DNA of 64,000 nucleotides, from NCBI RefSeq assembly GCF_000003815.2, contig NC_049983.1, positions 18,820,073 to 18,884,072 of the forward strand, given 5' to 3'. The translations under genes and the position numbers were made by a program. Below the pieces are notes generated by a model. It was not told the origin of the DNA. It made no database searches and saw only the letters and a program-made list of their open reading frames with translations. The stretch is from Branchiostoma floridae (Eukaryota > Chordata > Leptocardii > Amphioxiformes > Branchiostomatidae). Positions 21,435 through 33,500 of this stretch are shown here, piece after piece; within the stretch, counting starts at the first letter, position 1; each line of letters starts with the position of its first letter.

Positions 21435-22236
21435 ATGACTAAACCGATGTCGCTGGTGTGGCTGATCGCTATTGGCCTGCTGGCTTTGAGTTTCGCTGAC
21501 GTCACGGCCGGCACCTTTGAAAAGAGGGAGAGCGAAGACGATGTCGGAAAGGGGGCATCGAAGGAAACCTCTGGCGCTGGTATTGCGGAACTACAAAATT
21601 GGAAGGACAAAATCGACGCTATAGGGGCGTTGGTCAACATTATTGCTGATGGCTCTGAGTTGTATTCTCGCATGTCTGCTAAATACGAAATTTGTACGTG
21701 ATATGGTCAGGAGGGCGTTCTTGATTTTTGGTAAGGCCGGCGGCAAGGCTGTAGGCAGTCTAGTGCCTGCAGGTGGGATTGGGAAAGTGATTGGAGGTCA
21801 TTTTGGAGAAAAGTTGGGGGAAGTACTTGGGATCCTTTTAGCAGGGGAGGCAGCTGGTGACGTAGAGGAAGCCTTAATACCCCCAGGTAGAGGCGATAAG
21901 GGAAAATACGCTTTGAGGTGTTTGTGTGAGATCCTTGGTGCTTTGGGGAGGACCCTCGACGTTGTCGTTCAGTTTAGTCCCCGTGCGTCAGCAAGCTACG
22001 AAAAGTGGAAGACTGGTGAGATATCAATGACGGATTTGCAGTGGGAAGTTGGGAAAGGTGTGGTTAAGGCCGGAAGCACGGCCGTGGGCACAGCCGTGGG
22101 CGCGTCCCTGGGCGCATGGTACATAGGGCCCGCCCTCGGGCAACTGGCTATTCCCATCCCCGGGTTGGGGGCGGCGATGGGAGCTTATGTTGGCAATTGG
22201 CTGGGAGGAAAGGTCGGAGACTTTGTGACAGGATAA
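21435..22236 (+). CDS. Secreted glycine-zipper protein 2, two zipper units, frame break or 151-bp intron
   Basis: Tandem paralogue of the gene at 19178, with the same signal-peptide start (SLVWLIA...) and 5' leader. The first frame (21435-21701) closes soon after SRMSAKYE. The remainder, to 22236, lies in the +1 frame and encodes two glycine-rich units: KAGGKAVGSLVPAGGIGKV... (about 21730-21840) and YEKWKTGEIS followed by GTAVGASLGAWYIG and PIPGLGAAMGAYVGNWLGG (about 22000-22230). Two readings exist. Either a small deletion or frameshift near 21690-21710 broke a two-unit gene, or 21694-21844 is an intron (donor T|GTACGT, acceptor TTTTAGCAG|GG) whose removal restores frame, giving 216 aa with one unit. 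The intron segment itself encodes a clear zipper, which favours an ancestral two-unit protein. Function unknown; probably secreted and membrane-active. Confidence 0.65.
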
Positions 22237-24536
22237 GACTGGAAATCGTGCTCGCACAAGAAAAGATAAGTGATCATAAGTTTGACGATCATCAGATTAG
22301 CTTAAGTTAGCGATGAAACAGATTGTGCTACTAGTACGTAGAATGCATCATCTAATGGTGATCTATGCTGTATCGGTATTACAAATTAGTATAAACGTGG
22401 TCTTTTTCAACCATCCCACAAGAAGGCTCTGTTTTATTGGTCCCACTTATCATACTGCTTTTATGACAGCCTATCTTTCTGACTACTGACGTCCCGGTTA
22501 GCACTTGTAAAGAACCAGGAACGTAAAAATTCCCTGGCGTGCAGTGAACTTGGCAGACGGGTAACACTCCCAGCACCATGCAACTATACATTAATTTTAA
22601 CAAAGTTGGACAGTTAATTCTGTCCCTACCCATGACTAGCCAAACTTTTGATGTGACAAAATCGGAACATGTGAAGTTGTGAATCCAAAACAGTACAGAT
22701 ACATAAAGGGGGTTAAAAATCAAGATTTTTAACCTCCTCAGATACATCAAATATCCCATCACGTATTCTGCATATTGATTGTTGTTACACAACTAATGCC
22801 TTAGGCTTAGGTCACATTTCCAAACCGGGGCCCGGCCGGGATGTTTAAAGAAACGAAAAATTAAAATGTATACCTAGAAATATACGCATGTAATTCCCAA
22901 GAATCTTATGTTGACATTTCGTGTATTTTGATGTCCTTTATATCATTCTTTTCCCTCCCGAAAGCTACCCGGTCGGGCCCCGGGATGGCAATTGTGACCT
23001 AGGCCTTACAGGGTGTTTACCTTAATGTCAATTCTTACATGCCTCCATCTTACATAAGTTTAGATATAAATGGACCAGAGCAATTGACACATGATACACT
23101 ACCATGAATGTGCCTTCAAAACATGGTTTAATGTTGTACTTGATCTAAAATACAAGAGCAGAATTATGCATGTTTCATTTTTTTACACAGGTTTATCAAT
23201 TACTTTTGACAAGATGAAACCAGCATGATAAATGGTAGTAACGTTAAAGTGATTAAAAGATTCTGTTCTTCATATTTTCAACCTCTAACTTGAGAACGTC
23301 AGTTGAGTGTACGAAATATCAATGTGAACATAAAATCAAGTTGTTGAAAGAAATGACTGCTAGTGCTAAGAAGGTTGTTACATGTGATAAGTGAATCATA
23401 TGGTAATGCTATAACATTGTCTGCACTGTCATATATGTAATTGCTATGGGAACAACCCTCACTGTCATAAATGTACAGTTCTCATCAACTGTGAGAATTA
23501 GTTCTTCATGAAAGGGTTACAATACAATGACTGAATAGTAAGGGATTGAAGACCCTATATGTAATATTAGCACTGCTGGAGATTTTCAAAACTCTGTACA
23601 GACTCTTTTCCTCTAGATGTGAAATTCTGAATGATTCTTTCAATGATACATGATCAGGAACAATGATTGACATTGCTTTCTATATAGAGCATAAAAACAG
23701 CAGATCTATGTACACAGCATTTTGCAAGAAGGTTATACTATAATATATAGACCGTAATAGCAGTTTGAACACGAACTCCTCTGAATCTGATTCAATAAAT
23801 ACTGCTAACTCTCTCACGATCCATCTGTTTACAATCAATAGTAGACAAAAACGTTCTAACTTATGAGTAAAATACGACTAGAATGGCACCAATGTCCATG
23901 GCTAAAAGTGGATGGCTTCTCAGTCGTACCTATGACAACAGACGGAATTGCACACTTCTAGGTTTGTCGGTAGGAATCCTTTTGAGTTCGAGGCCCATCC
24001 TTCAGCCAGTGTGTAGTACCAATACTTTCAGGTTGCACTAGAACAATATAATCAAGTTGTACTTCTGTACCACCAGTTTCTATTTTCAACTTCTGATCAC
24101 TCTGACCTCACCCTATAGCTGCATCTACTGGAATCACTAGTAAAAACCGGTTCCATTTACATTTACACTGACCCACCCATTTCACACCCTCTGAGTTTGG
24201 AGTGTCATAAAAAGCTTCCACACTGCTTCAATCAAGTCTTACACTTTATCCAATCAAGGGACTGCCTATACTAAATACTGCTGACCAATTGAGACACTAC
24301 CCCTCTAAATTTCATACTAGATGTCACTTCTGGTATTCAATTTCAAGTCTCGGCTGACTTCAATGATGGTAAAAAAGCTGACTGGTATCCTGGTAAATTC
24401 TCAAATCTTCAATGGATGCTCAAAAGAGACTGTTCTTGGGCCAGCATTTTCTAAAGAACCACTAGCTGTCATCATTAAGTGGTGGTGGGGTTTTGTACAA
24501 GAGTAAGTTGAGAAGGGAGCTCTGACTGCACCATCA
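22237..24536. other. Intergenic stretch between glycine-zipper gene 2 and the WD40 gene
   Basis: Contains a Harbinger-type MITE (22804-23005) and otherwise AT-rich sequence. Short ORFs at 22379-22792 and 24321-24506 show no splice or codon support. No RNA gene is seen. The 3' ends of the two convergent genes must lie here; an AATAAA on the plus strand occurs near 23793. Confidence 0.5.
22804..23005. mobile_element. PIF/Harbinger-type MITE with TTA target duplication
   Basis: Long inverted ends (about 38 bp): left GGCTTAGGTCACATTTCCAA followed by a GC-rich GGGGCCCGGCCGGG; right the complement, ending GTGACCTAGGCC. TTA flanks both sides (22801-22803, 23006-23008). The AGGTCACA part of the terminus resembles the element at 5254-5466 (GGTCACA), so both may use one transposase. 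Confidence 0.8.
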
Positions 24537-27500
24537 CTACGTCAGTTCTGCATACTCTGTCACACCGTGATTGGGAGCTCCAAGCTTCAGCAAGCCCACC
24601 GTGCGATCTTTGGAAGCTGTGACTAGATCTGGTGAGGGTAGGTTAAGGAAATATACAACATGTTTGCACATGTAGTAATAAGCCAGTCCACAGTTCCAAG
24701 CGCACATGTGCAGAGGTCAAAGTTTAACTCCCTACATGCCAGGGCCTTAAACTTTGACCTTCAACCACAATGCATCACACTGCACATGCCCACTTGGAAC
24801 TGTAAGCTACCTCATACCTGAAGATTGTGAGAAATATGCATGGTTATTAAGATTGAGCATAAGTGTAGACTTATATCTTTAAAACGATAACCTAAGTACA
24901 GTCAAACCTGGATTAGCGACCACCTTTGCATAGCAGCCACCTGGCCATAGTGGCCACTTTTTGTCGGTCCCTTGGATTCGTAATGATTAAGAAACAGGCT
25001 TAGCGGCCATCTGTCCAACGCGGCCACGGCCACACGATTTCTGGTCCCGTTGATACAGAAACACTGCCCATTGCAACCATACTGCAGCCTTATGTTATCC
25101 TGCACCGAGTTTGAAATTGTAGTTTGCGAGGACTTGGAGTTCATGACAGGGTCATTTAGGCGGTAGCAAAAGGTATGCATGCCTTGAGCATTAAAGTGCA
25201 AGTCTTTGTCGGTAAATTTACCAATCGATAAGTGGGAACTGAAATCATGTGTAGCTTGCTCATGGTCAATTGATCAACATTTTCTCTATAGTGGCAACCT
25301 GTCTATAGTGGCCATATTTCTCCAGTCCCTTGAGTGGCCGCTATAGGCAGGTTTGACTGTACGGCAAATTTTACCCAACACAAATACTACAAGTAAATCA
25401 CAAAGGGCCTCTCACAAAAAGATTCTACTGGCTGCAATAAAGCTTTTACCCCAAACCTTTTTTTAAAAAATAAAATCTTGAAACTCCTGATAATACACAA
25501 AACAACAATAACAATCATGATGTAGTTTAATTGAAAGTACTCAAATGGCACCAATGAGCTGTGTAAAGAAAAGGATACATTCATCATAAGCTGATATGTC
25601 CATGTCTTCTATGTCACTCTTGTGCCTGAAGACCTCGCCTAGATACTCGTGATGGTCCGGATACCTGCGATACCTCCGCACCATCCCATTGTCACAGACA
25701 GAATACAACATACTGCCATTGGATGTATACCTGTGCAGGTGGTGGAAAATGGGAGTGAAAATTGGCAAAGAATAAGTGTCATCTTTGTAGTCTTGGAGTC
25801 AAGAATATGACAAAGGACATCATGAAGTGAACTGGTTTGTGTAAAATTCAAATAGAGGAATAGGTATCCAATAGTCCTGCGACCTCTGTCAAAACGTAGA
25901 TAATTATGTAACAGAAAAACAGAAAAATGCAAATACTTGAGAGATGTACAGCCATACTCAAACTACTGACTGCCATGCTATCATTGACTGAAATGCTACT
26001 TGTCATGCTCATCATCATCATCATCTTCGGTCGACATGATCACACATGTTCGCACATGTTTACACACGACGTAGTTATACTGCCCCTTACGGGTTGACAT
26101 ACCCTTTCGCTGGCTAATGCTACTTGCCATGTTATCACTTGTTGAAATGTTATAACGAGAGAAGGTACTGAAAGAGGATGTTTTTCCACCGACCTGATTT
26201 TCCAGACGGGAGCCTCCCCATGCTCCTGCAGCAGTTCCTGAATGCCCACCTCCGGGACATAGGCAGAGATGGAGTCTCCTCCCAGCATGATCAGGCCTGG
26301 AGAGGGAGGTCATGACATCAAAATGTGGTCTAGTGGCTGGCGTTGTTGACTACAAGACCCCAATGTTGTGCCCATAAGAAATAAACTTTACACCTATTCT
26401 AAAAAAGTAAAGGTGGTCCCGTAGCCTTTCTGAGGCAGTAGGGAGAGTGCGTTATCCACTGTGTCTAGGGCATGGTATTGGGTGGTAGGACCCCCCCATC
26501 CCTTTCCTACCACTGCCAAACCTCCCCAACCAAAGACAGGTAACCCATCTTTTACACCTGGGCGGAGAGAGGAAAATCAGAAGCATGTAGCATGACAGGA
26601 TTCGAACCCAAAATGTCTGGATTCTGGGCAAATGCCCTGCAGTTTTGCCACACAATCCCACTTCCTCTGTTGACTCAGGTGAAAATTAGTTTGACTTGGG
26701 ACGTCTTCTTGGATGGGACGAAAGGCCGGACATCCTGTGTTTAAGGAGAGCCACATCCCATGCAAGTTAAAGATCCCATCTCACTCATTGAGAAGAGTAT
26801 GAATCCATCCTGATGTGATTGGATCAAACCTTACAGTCTGGTCTTACGCAGCTTGTACAACACTTATGTGTTACGCCTAAAGGCAGTTAAACTAGTGTGT
26901 CACACTTAAAGGCAGTTAACCTGTTAAACTGGTGTGTCACATTAACCTGCTATACAGATCAAACAAAGAAACAAATAGACATACTGTAGAAGCCGTCGTC
27001 AGCCATGGACCCGTATATCTCAGGCGTGGGTGCAGCACTGTGCAGACAGGACCCACAGTCTACAGTCTGCAGGGTTTTACCATCTAATGTTGTCACCTGG
27101 AACACATAAACATTTATATTTAGTAAGTTGGGGAAACTTCTGACTACCTATCAGCTTTAGGGAATGAGAGAATAACTTTTCAGTGAGGGTGAAGAGTTTT
27201 TTGTTCATCAATTTGAAGCTTTAACAATGTAATTCTCCTATTTTGTTACCAAAAATGGACCTGAATCAATTATTCCATTGTAACCCCTACGTAGATATCA
27301 AGTAGGGATGCATGAGCAAGAACATGGGTCTGCATTCAGTTACAGGATCACAGGATCAGGAACAGTCTATATCTTTGTTAATATGTAGTGAAATCTTACA
27401 AAATTTGGTTGATCTTGATCAAGAATAAAGAATAAAGATGTGGTCCATTGAAAAATAACACCTGCTTCTGGGGTAGAGTAACCCTTTGCCTTCAAGGCAA

Positions 27501-30500
27501 TACATCAAATGAAATGAGCAATACATCAAATCAAATGATTTTACATCATCTTCACAATTGTTGGTTTGTTGAACACCCCTCCCCAGTGCAACTGAAGTTG
27601 TTCCATAGCTTCCTTACTTTAGCAGTGCCGTCCACAGACACAGACAGGAAGGCAGACTGCCCCTTGCACCACGGCCAGCTGTCATGGAGGAAGGTCAGGT
27701 CCCGGATGATGTTGCCATGGAGCTGGGAAAACAACAACATCTCAGTTACCATAGCAACAACAAAAGAAAATACTGGTGAAAAGAAAATGTTATCTCATGA
27801 ACTTCTGCAACTTATCAAGACAGTTATATAACAACCAAGCTTTTTGTACTTCTTGCAGGGCTGTCTTCCACTTCAAACTTTTTTCTTCCACACTCATTGT
27901 TCTGCCCCACTCATTGTTAACCTCATGTTGTTGAATTTTGTTGTTAAGTCTGTTAGTTTAAGCATACAAAAATACATTAGATGCTTTTGGACAGATGGGG
28001 CAAAATTCTTGTCCCTCCAAAGAAGCAAATTTCTGCCCCAGGACAGAAGGACTTATCCTGGAGACAGCACTGATTTCATTGTTCATGAAAGCAGAAGAAG
28101 CAAAAGGAAACCCAACTTACATCATTGATGAAGTCCAGTGGGAGTGGCATTCTCAGGTCAAACACCGTCACACCCTGAAAGAAAGGGATGGGTAAACAGT
28201 TACTAATTGATAATAAATGTACTATAATTCAGCTTTTTAAACACATTCAGAGGCCCATCACATGGCCAGGTAGACTTTTATAGTGCAAGAAACAAGACCT
28301 ACCTTGCCATTCACTGTACAGCACAGAGCTATGCTGGGATTGGTGGGGTCTGCAGCCAGTCCTGTACGATCACGACCATTAAAGGCACCTGTAAAAGTCA
28401 GGAAAAAAATACAGGTATAAGATTTCTGAAACATCACGATTAAGTGGCTATTTTGGATTTACTCAAATTTTGCCAACATTTTACTAACCTGTTGAGCTTG
28501 AACAATAAACTGGCTTTATTCCCCCACTCCAATCTGACAGGTACCTTGTCTACCATCAGAAGTTTGGGGAGTGCTCTCCTAATATATACACATCCCTTTC
28601 ACTTAGACTTCAGTTTGATTTCTTGATCTCTTAGGCTTAGCAGTATTTTCCTTTTTCTAGTAATTGACTTTTGGGGATAATCATTACCTTTCCTCATCTT
28701 TCTTTCTTTCTTTTTTTTTTAAAGATCATCTTTCTCCATCTGAAGTGGTCCAAAATACTTTCAAATTCTTATTCCAACTTGTGCTTAGTTTCAGTGTTGT
28801 ATATATATTATTAGTCACCTTCCCAGTGTAACGGAGTATGACCGAACAGAACCAACTTACAGCTGTCGTACGAGCCCAGCTGCTCCCCGCTCTCCACGTC
28901 GATGATAGCCAGCCTCCTCGCTGTCGTGGTCGCCAAGATCTGTGACAAAAGGTCGATCATCAATCAACGGTGGCTAGCATTCACGGGTAGATGTTAAACT
29001 CTATGGCGACTTCCCTAGACTTACTGGAAAGATCAGGCAGAGGAGAACTGGAGGAGACTAAGGCGAAAGGAGCTTGCAACACCCTGACCTGGTGCCTGGT
29101 GACAAGCAAGCTAATCCGGTGGGAGCTAACACAATGGAACAGTTCCAGACAGAGATCATACAACTCCCATCCACACACTATGGAGAAATACAGGACTCCA
29201 CAGTACAGCTAAGTGTACAGCTAAGTTATGAAAGCTTATGGGGGCAGGGGCATAAAGTGATCCAGGCTATCCTAGTTGGCATCTGAAGATGTATTTGTTT
29301 GACAATAAGATATTGAGCAATATACAACCATATTAAGTATGTGGATGTACTGAATATAATATTTCCTATCAATGTACATTGTACAAGTTTTCTTGCAATG
29401 TAAGAGTTAGCTACAATGTTACAAGGTTAAGAGACATGCAAACATTGCTGCTACTGTACAAGGCCATAGATGTGAGAATTCTCTCTTTGAAAATTACTTA
29501 AATGCCCTCAGGCTGTCAGCATGTTCATAAGGCAATATCAACCAAGAAGCCATTCTTCCTCTTGTTTATTAGAATTCAATACTATGTTATTGGAATTCAA
29601 TATCCAGCTGTACCACAAATGAAAGTGTTAATAACGTCATGCTGTTGTGTGGTGCCTTGGAGCCAGTGGTAAATGATTCACTTATGAAATATGGAGATTT
29701 CGATAAATAATGATATACTTCTTAAGAAGAGGTAATACATGCAAATGGACCAGTGTTAATCCTGAACAGGGAATAACATATCATTGCAGAGTTGAACCCT
29801 GCTGGCAATATGTAATAACTAAGAGGACAACAACAACATTAAAACATTACAGCTTTATAAAACCTGCTTTCCTTTGAGATGAATTTTACAAGACAAGCTG
29901 GTCTTTATACGTGTGTTTGTTGGAATATATTTCAGAAATCTAAAACAAACAAGTTCACCTTAAAACGTGGGGTGACCTAGATTCATTGTTTAAAAAAACT
30001 GGGTATTCAGAGATTTCAGGTCAACGATGTGGGTTTCAAATGTCAACATTTTCAAAATATTGCAATGTGAAAGTACCTTTCATCCACTTAACGACCCCCA
30101 AATACCCTATTTTCAAACTACGGATAAAGGTGAACTAACGTTAACGTTATACCAAATTTGCCATGATGAATCAATCATTCTATATTTCCATTTTCTAGTA
30201 TACCATTGTTATGACAGATTGTTCTGACTCACCCTGCAGCCATCACTGGTAAACCTGACAGCATTGATATTCCTGGCGAGACTCAAGGTTGTGATCTGGA
30301 AGATGGATACATAAATACATGTAATAAGCACAGGTTTAAAGGTGTGTGTACATCTACAAGCCCCCTAACATAGGGCGCAATCTCTCATTTTAATTCCTCA
30401 TAATCCATATAGACAGAATGCTCAAATGTATCGTAGAGTGCAATATGTGCAGTCACAGTATTTCAATTTGCTGAACCCAGTGATTTAGTTTTGACTCCAT

Positions 30501-33500
30501 ACAATCACCATAACTTTATGTAATACAAACATAAGCATACAGGGTTCTAGCCAGGATTTTATTTTAGCGTAGTGGGAATGGCATGGTAGCGAAGTGACTA
30601 ATCAGGAGATTGGTGTGGAAGGGGGGTCTTGGTCCTTCCACGGTGAGATTTGAAGATGTAGAGTTAAAAGTTAGGATTTTGGGGTCAGTTTTGAGTGGCA
30701 TATCATCATTTTTCATTGTTCAGACATTGATTAGTCATTGTTGAACAAGCAAATGACTGCAAAGCACCACTACACTTGTTAAAAATTAGTGTAGTGGCCC
30801 TTATTTTAGCGTAGGGGTCACAAATTTTAACGTAGTGGCCCACTACGCTAAAATGCACTAGCTAGAACCCTGGCATACATCATATGATCTGGAAAATCTA
30901 TAACAACAAAAAATACCAATTTGCTTTTAATTCCAAACTGCCAAAATTTTGCCATACCAAATTACTGTGATTTGCAGCACGTTAATCATTATTTCAAACA
31001 TCCTTCTTACGCATAGAGTGCAATTAACTCTAATAGCAGATTGCTAGGGTGCCCAGGTAGCCAGACATTAACAAAGGCACCAGCTGGCCTGGGACCTTTT
31101 TTGCCCAACAGGTCAAAATGTCCTGCCCTTTCACCTTGGTTTAGAACCTTATGCTTTTGAATTTAGTTTTAAACAGGAAAAACAATGGGGAAATGTTGTA
31201 ACCAAGACAGAAAAATACATGGTAAACACAGATGGTTACTCTGTTAGGATTCAACTGTTTGGTGAGGTACTGAATGATCAACAACCCATCAGTGTGCTAC
31301 AACAGACGTTTGACCTTCAAAAGCCATTAGTTCAGTCTGCAAGGTCAGACACGCTATGATTCTTATACCAAGTTGACATTCCCCTCAGCACCTCGTGCAC
31401 TACAAAACATGTCATATCAAGAACACGCACCTGACAGTGGGGATAATTGGGAAGCTGTGAAATAATGGTCCTCTCTGAGCGAAGATTACGCTCTGACATA
31501 TTTTAGACATCTTTTTGGGTGTCTTGTCTGTTTTTCTACCTTTGTCAGTTTTTCTTGACGTATATTTACCTAAAATACAATGAGAAAAAGCTAACAAAAT
31601 AGAAAGGCTGACAAAATACCTCAAAGGATGAAAAAAAAGCCGAAGCCTAATCGCTGCTTAGGCCTAGGAAAAAAAATGTTGTGTTTCCTGTTTCAGTCCT
31701 GAAAAATGAAAAAATTAGGGTCGGTAGGTAGGGGATATCTTTTTTTTTTTTGTAATTTTTTTTAGGCTAGCCAAAAATCTAGTGATACATATTACAATAC
31801 AGTTGAACAAAGGAAACTGAAATGCATGAGGACACTTGTCTTTCGATGTCAAACTTTGATTTTGTGCACAATAGATAGGACAAGCAGACTGTTCTTACTT
31901 CAATAGGAAGCAGGCTGAATAAAAATTTTAACTGGAAGCTATGTGACTCTACTGCCCACCCAAAAAAAAGTCTAGGGTCGGCAGGTTTTTCTAGGGAAGG
32001 TAGGGAAACAGGAAACACAACATTTTTTTTCCCAGGCCTTAGGGACAGTATTATAGTGGTTCTTTCTACACAGTGCCTATCAAAGCTATAGCTACAATCA
32101 AGGAGCTTTTAACAAACCAGTCCTTCCTATCATACTGATTGCAGACCTATATGGAAAAACCTACAGACTAGTACAGCGAGACAAACTAAAAACAGTACCT
32201 ACCCCAGATTTAGTAGCCTCTTCCATTGGCCTCATAACATGAAATGTCTATAATTTCTGATAAATGACTAGTTCTGCTACCTCTGAACTCAATTTCCTGT
32301 CACTACCCTCATCGTTCAAGTCTGACCTTTTCAGTGACACCATGTCACTCACCTCCTGCCACTCTACTGACAGTGTATCCAAACAACTACAGACACACAA
32401 GAACACAAACCTCCACACGCAGAGTAAATAAGCAGATTCTTGAACTAATTCAACTGTAATATCCAACACAAAAATTGGACTTACCTAAATTTTGACTGAT
32501 CAGCACCGGTCTTTGTCTAGGAATGAACAATCCACTGCTGCCGTGACGTCACGTTATGTAGATAGAACACGTGACTCAGTGAGCAGTGGATCATAGGTTG
32601 CAGGAAGTCTATGGCGTCCACCTTGACGTCACAACAGCAGTGGATTGTTCATTCCTTGACAAAGACTGGTGATGTTCAGTAGAAAATTTGGGCGAGTCCA
32701 ATTTTTATGTTGGATATTACAGTTTAATCAGTCCAAGAATTACTTCTACCTATACAGATGAACTTTCAAGTTAAGAATAAGCAGATTATTTGTTTGGCAG
32801 ACTGTCTTACATTGTATGTATGGAGGAGGTCCCCCTTCTGCGCCGAGTACAGGTTGACTTTCCCATCGTACGCACCAGAGCAGAACAGGTACCGATCCTG
32901 CAGGGAGTAACAACATAGAATAGAATGAGAATCTTAGAATAGAACTTTATTGCAGAACAACCGTAAAGGATACAATGTGTGGCAGCTTTTACATGTACAT
33001 ACAAAACAGTGTAACTACATGAGTTGCTAATATCTAAAAATATGTTGATGAGTTATAACAGGCCTTTCAATTTCAACACTTAACATTTCAACACTGCAAC
33101 TGACATCTCATCATGAGTCAGCGCCATTTGGTAATGACTGTTGTGTTGGACCAAGTTGTACATCATGATAAATCTGTACTAAAATTGCAGTGATTAACAA
33201 AATGTATGTCTGCAGTTTCACACTGCAAACATACAAAAGGTATGTTCAAATTCTGTAGAACAGTTTTTCTTCAATTTTTGTGATACATACATACATCATC
33301 GACCAGCGGTCGGAACCAGGCAAGTACAGATTTCACCCCAAAGGCCCCTATCTGATGTTTATAGCTTGCTCTAAATTATCAAAGTGTATACCGGAGTCTC
33401 TAGTCAAAGTGTCCGTAAAAGTCAAACTTCTGCAATGTACCCAGCCACTTGGTTTCCATAGAAGAACAGAAGACACAAATGCTGGAAATGCATATATACT

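Noticed and set aside
27448-27831. 127-aa plus-strand open frame
   Set aside because: Overlaps WD40 exon 27618-27722 on the opposite strand; it is a shadow of that exon plus intron.
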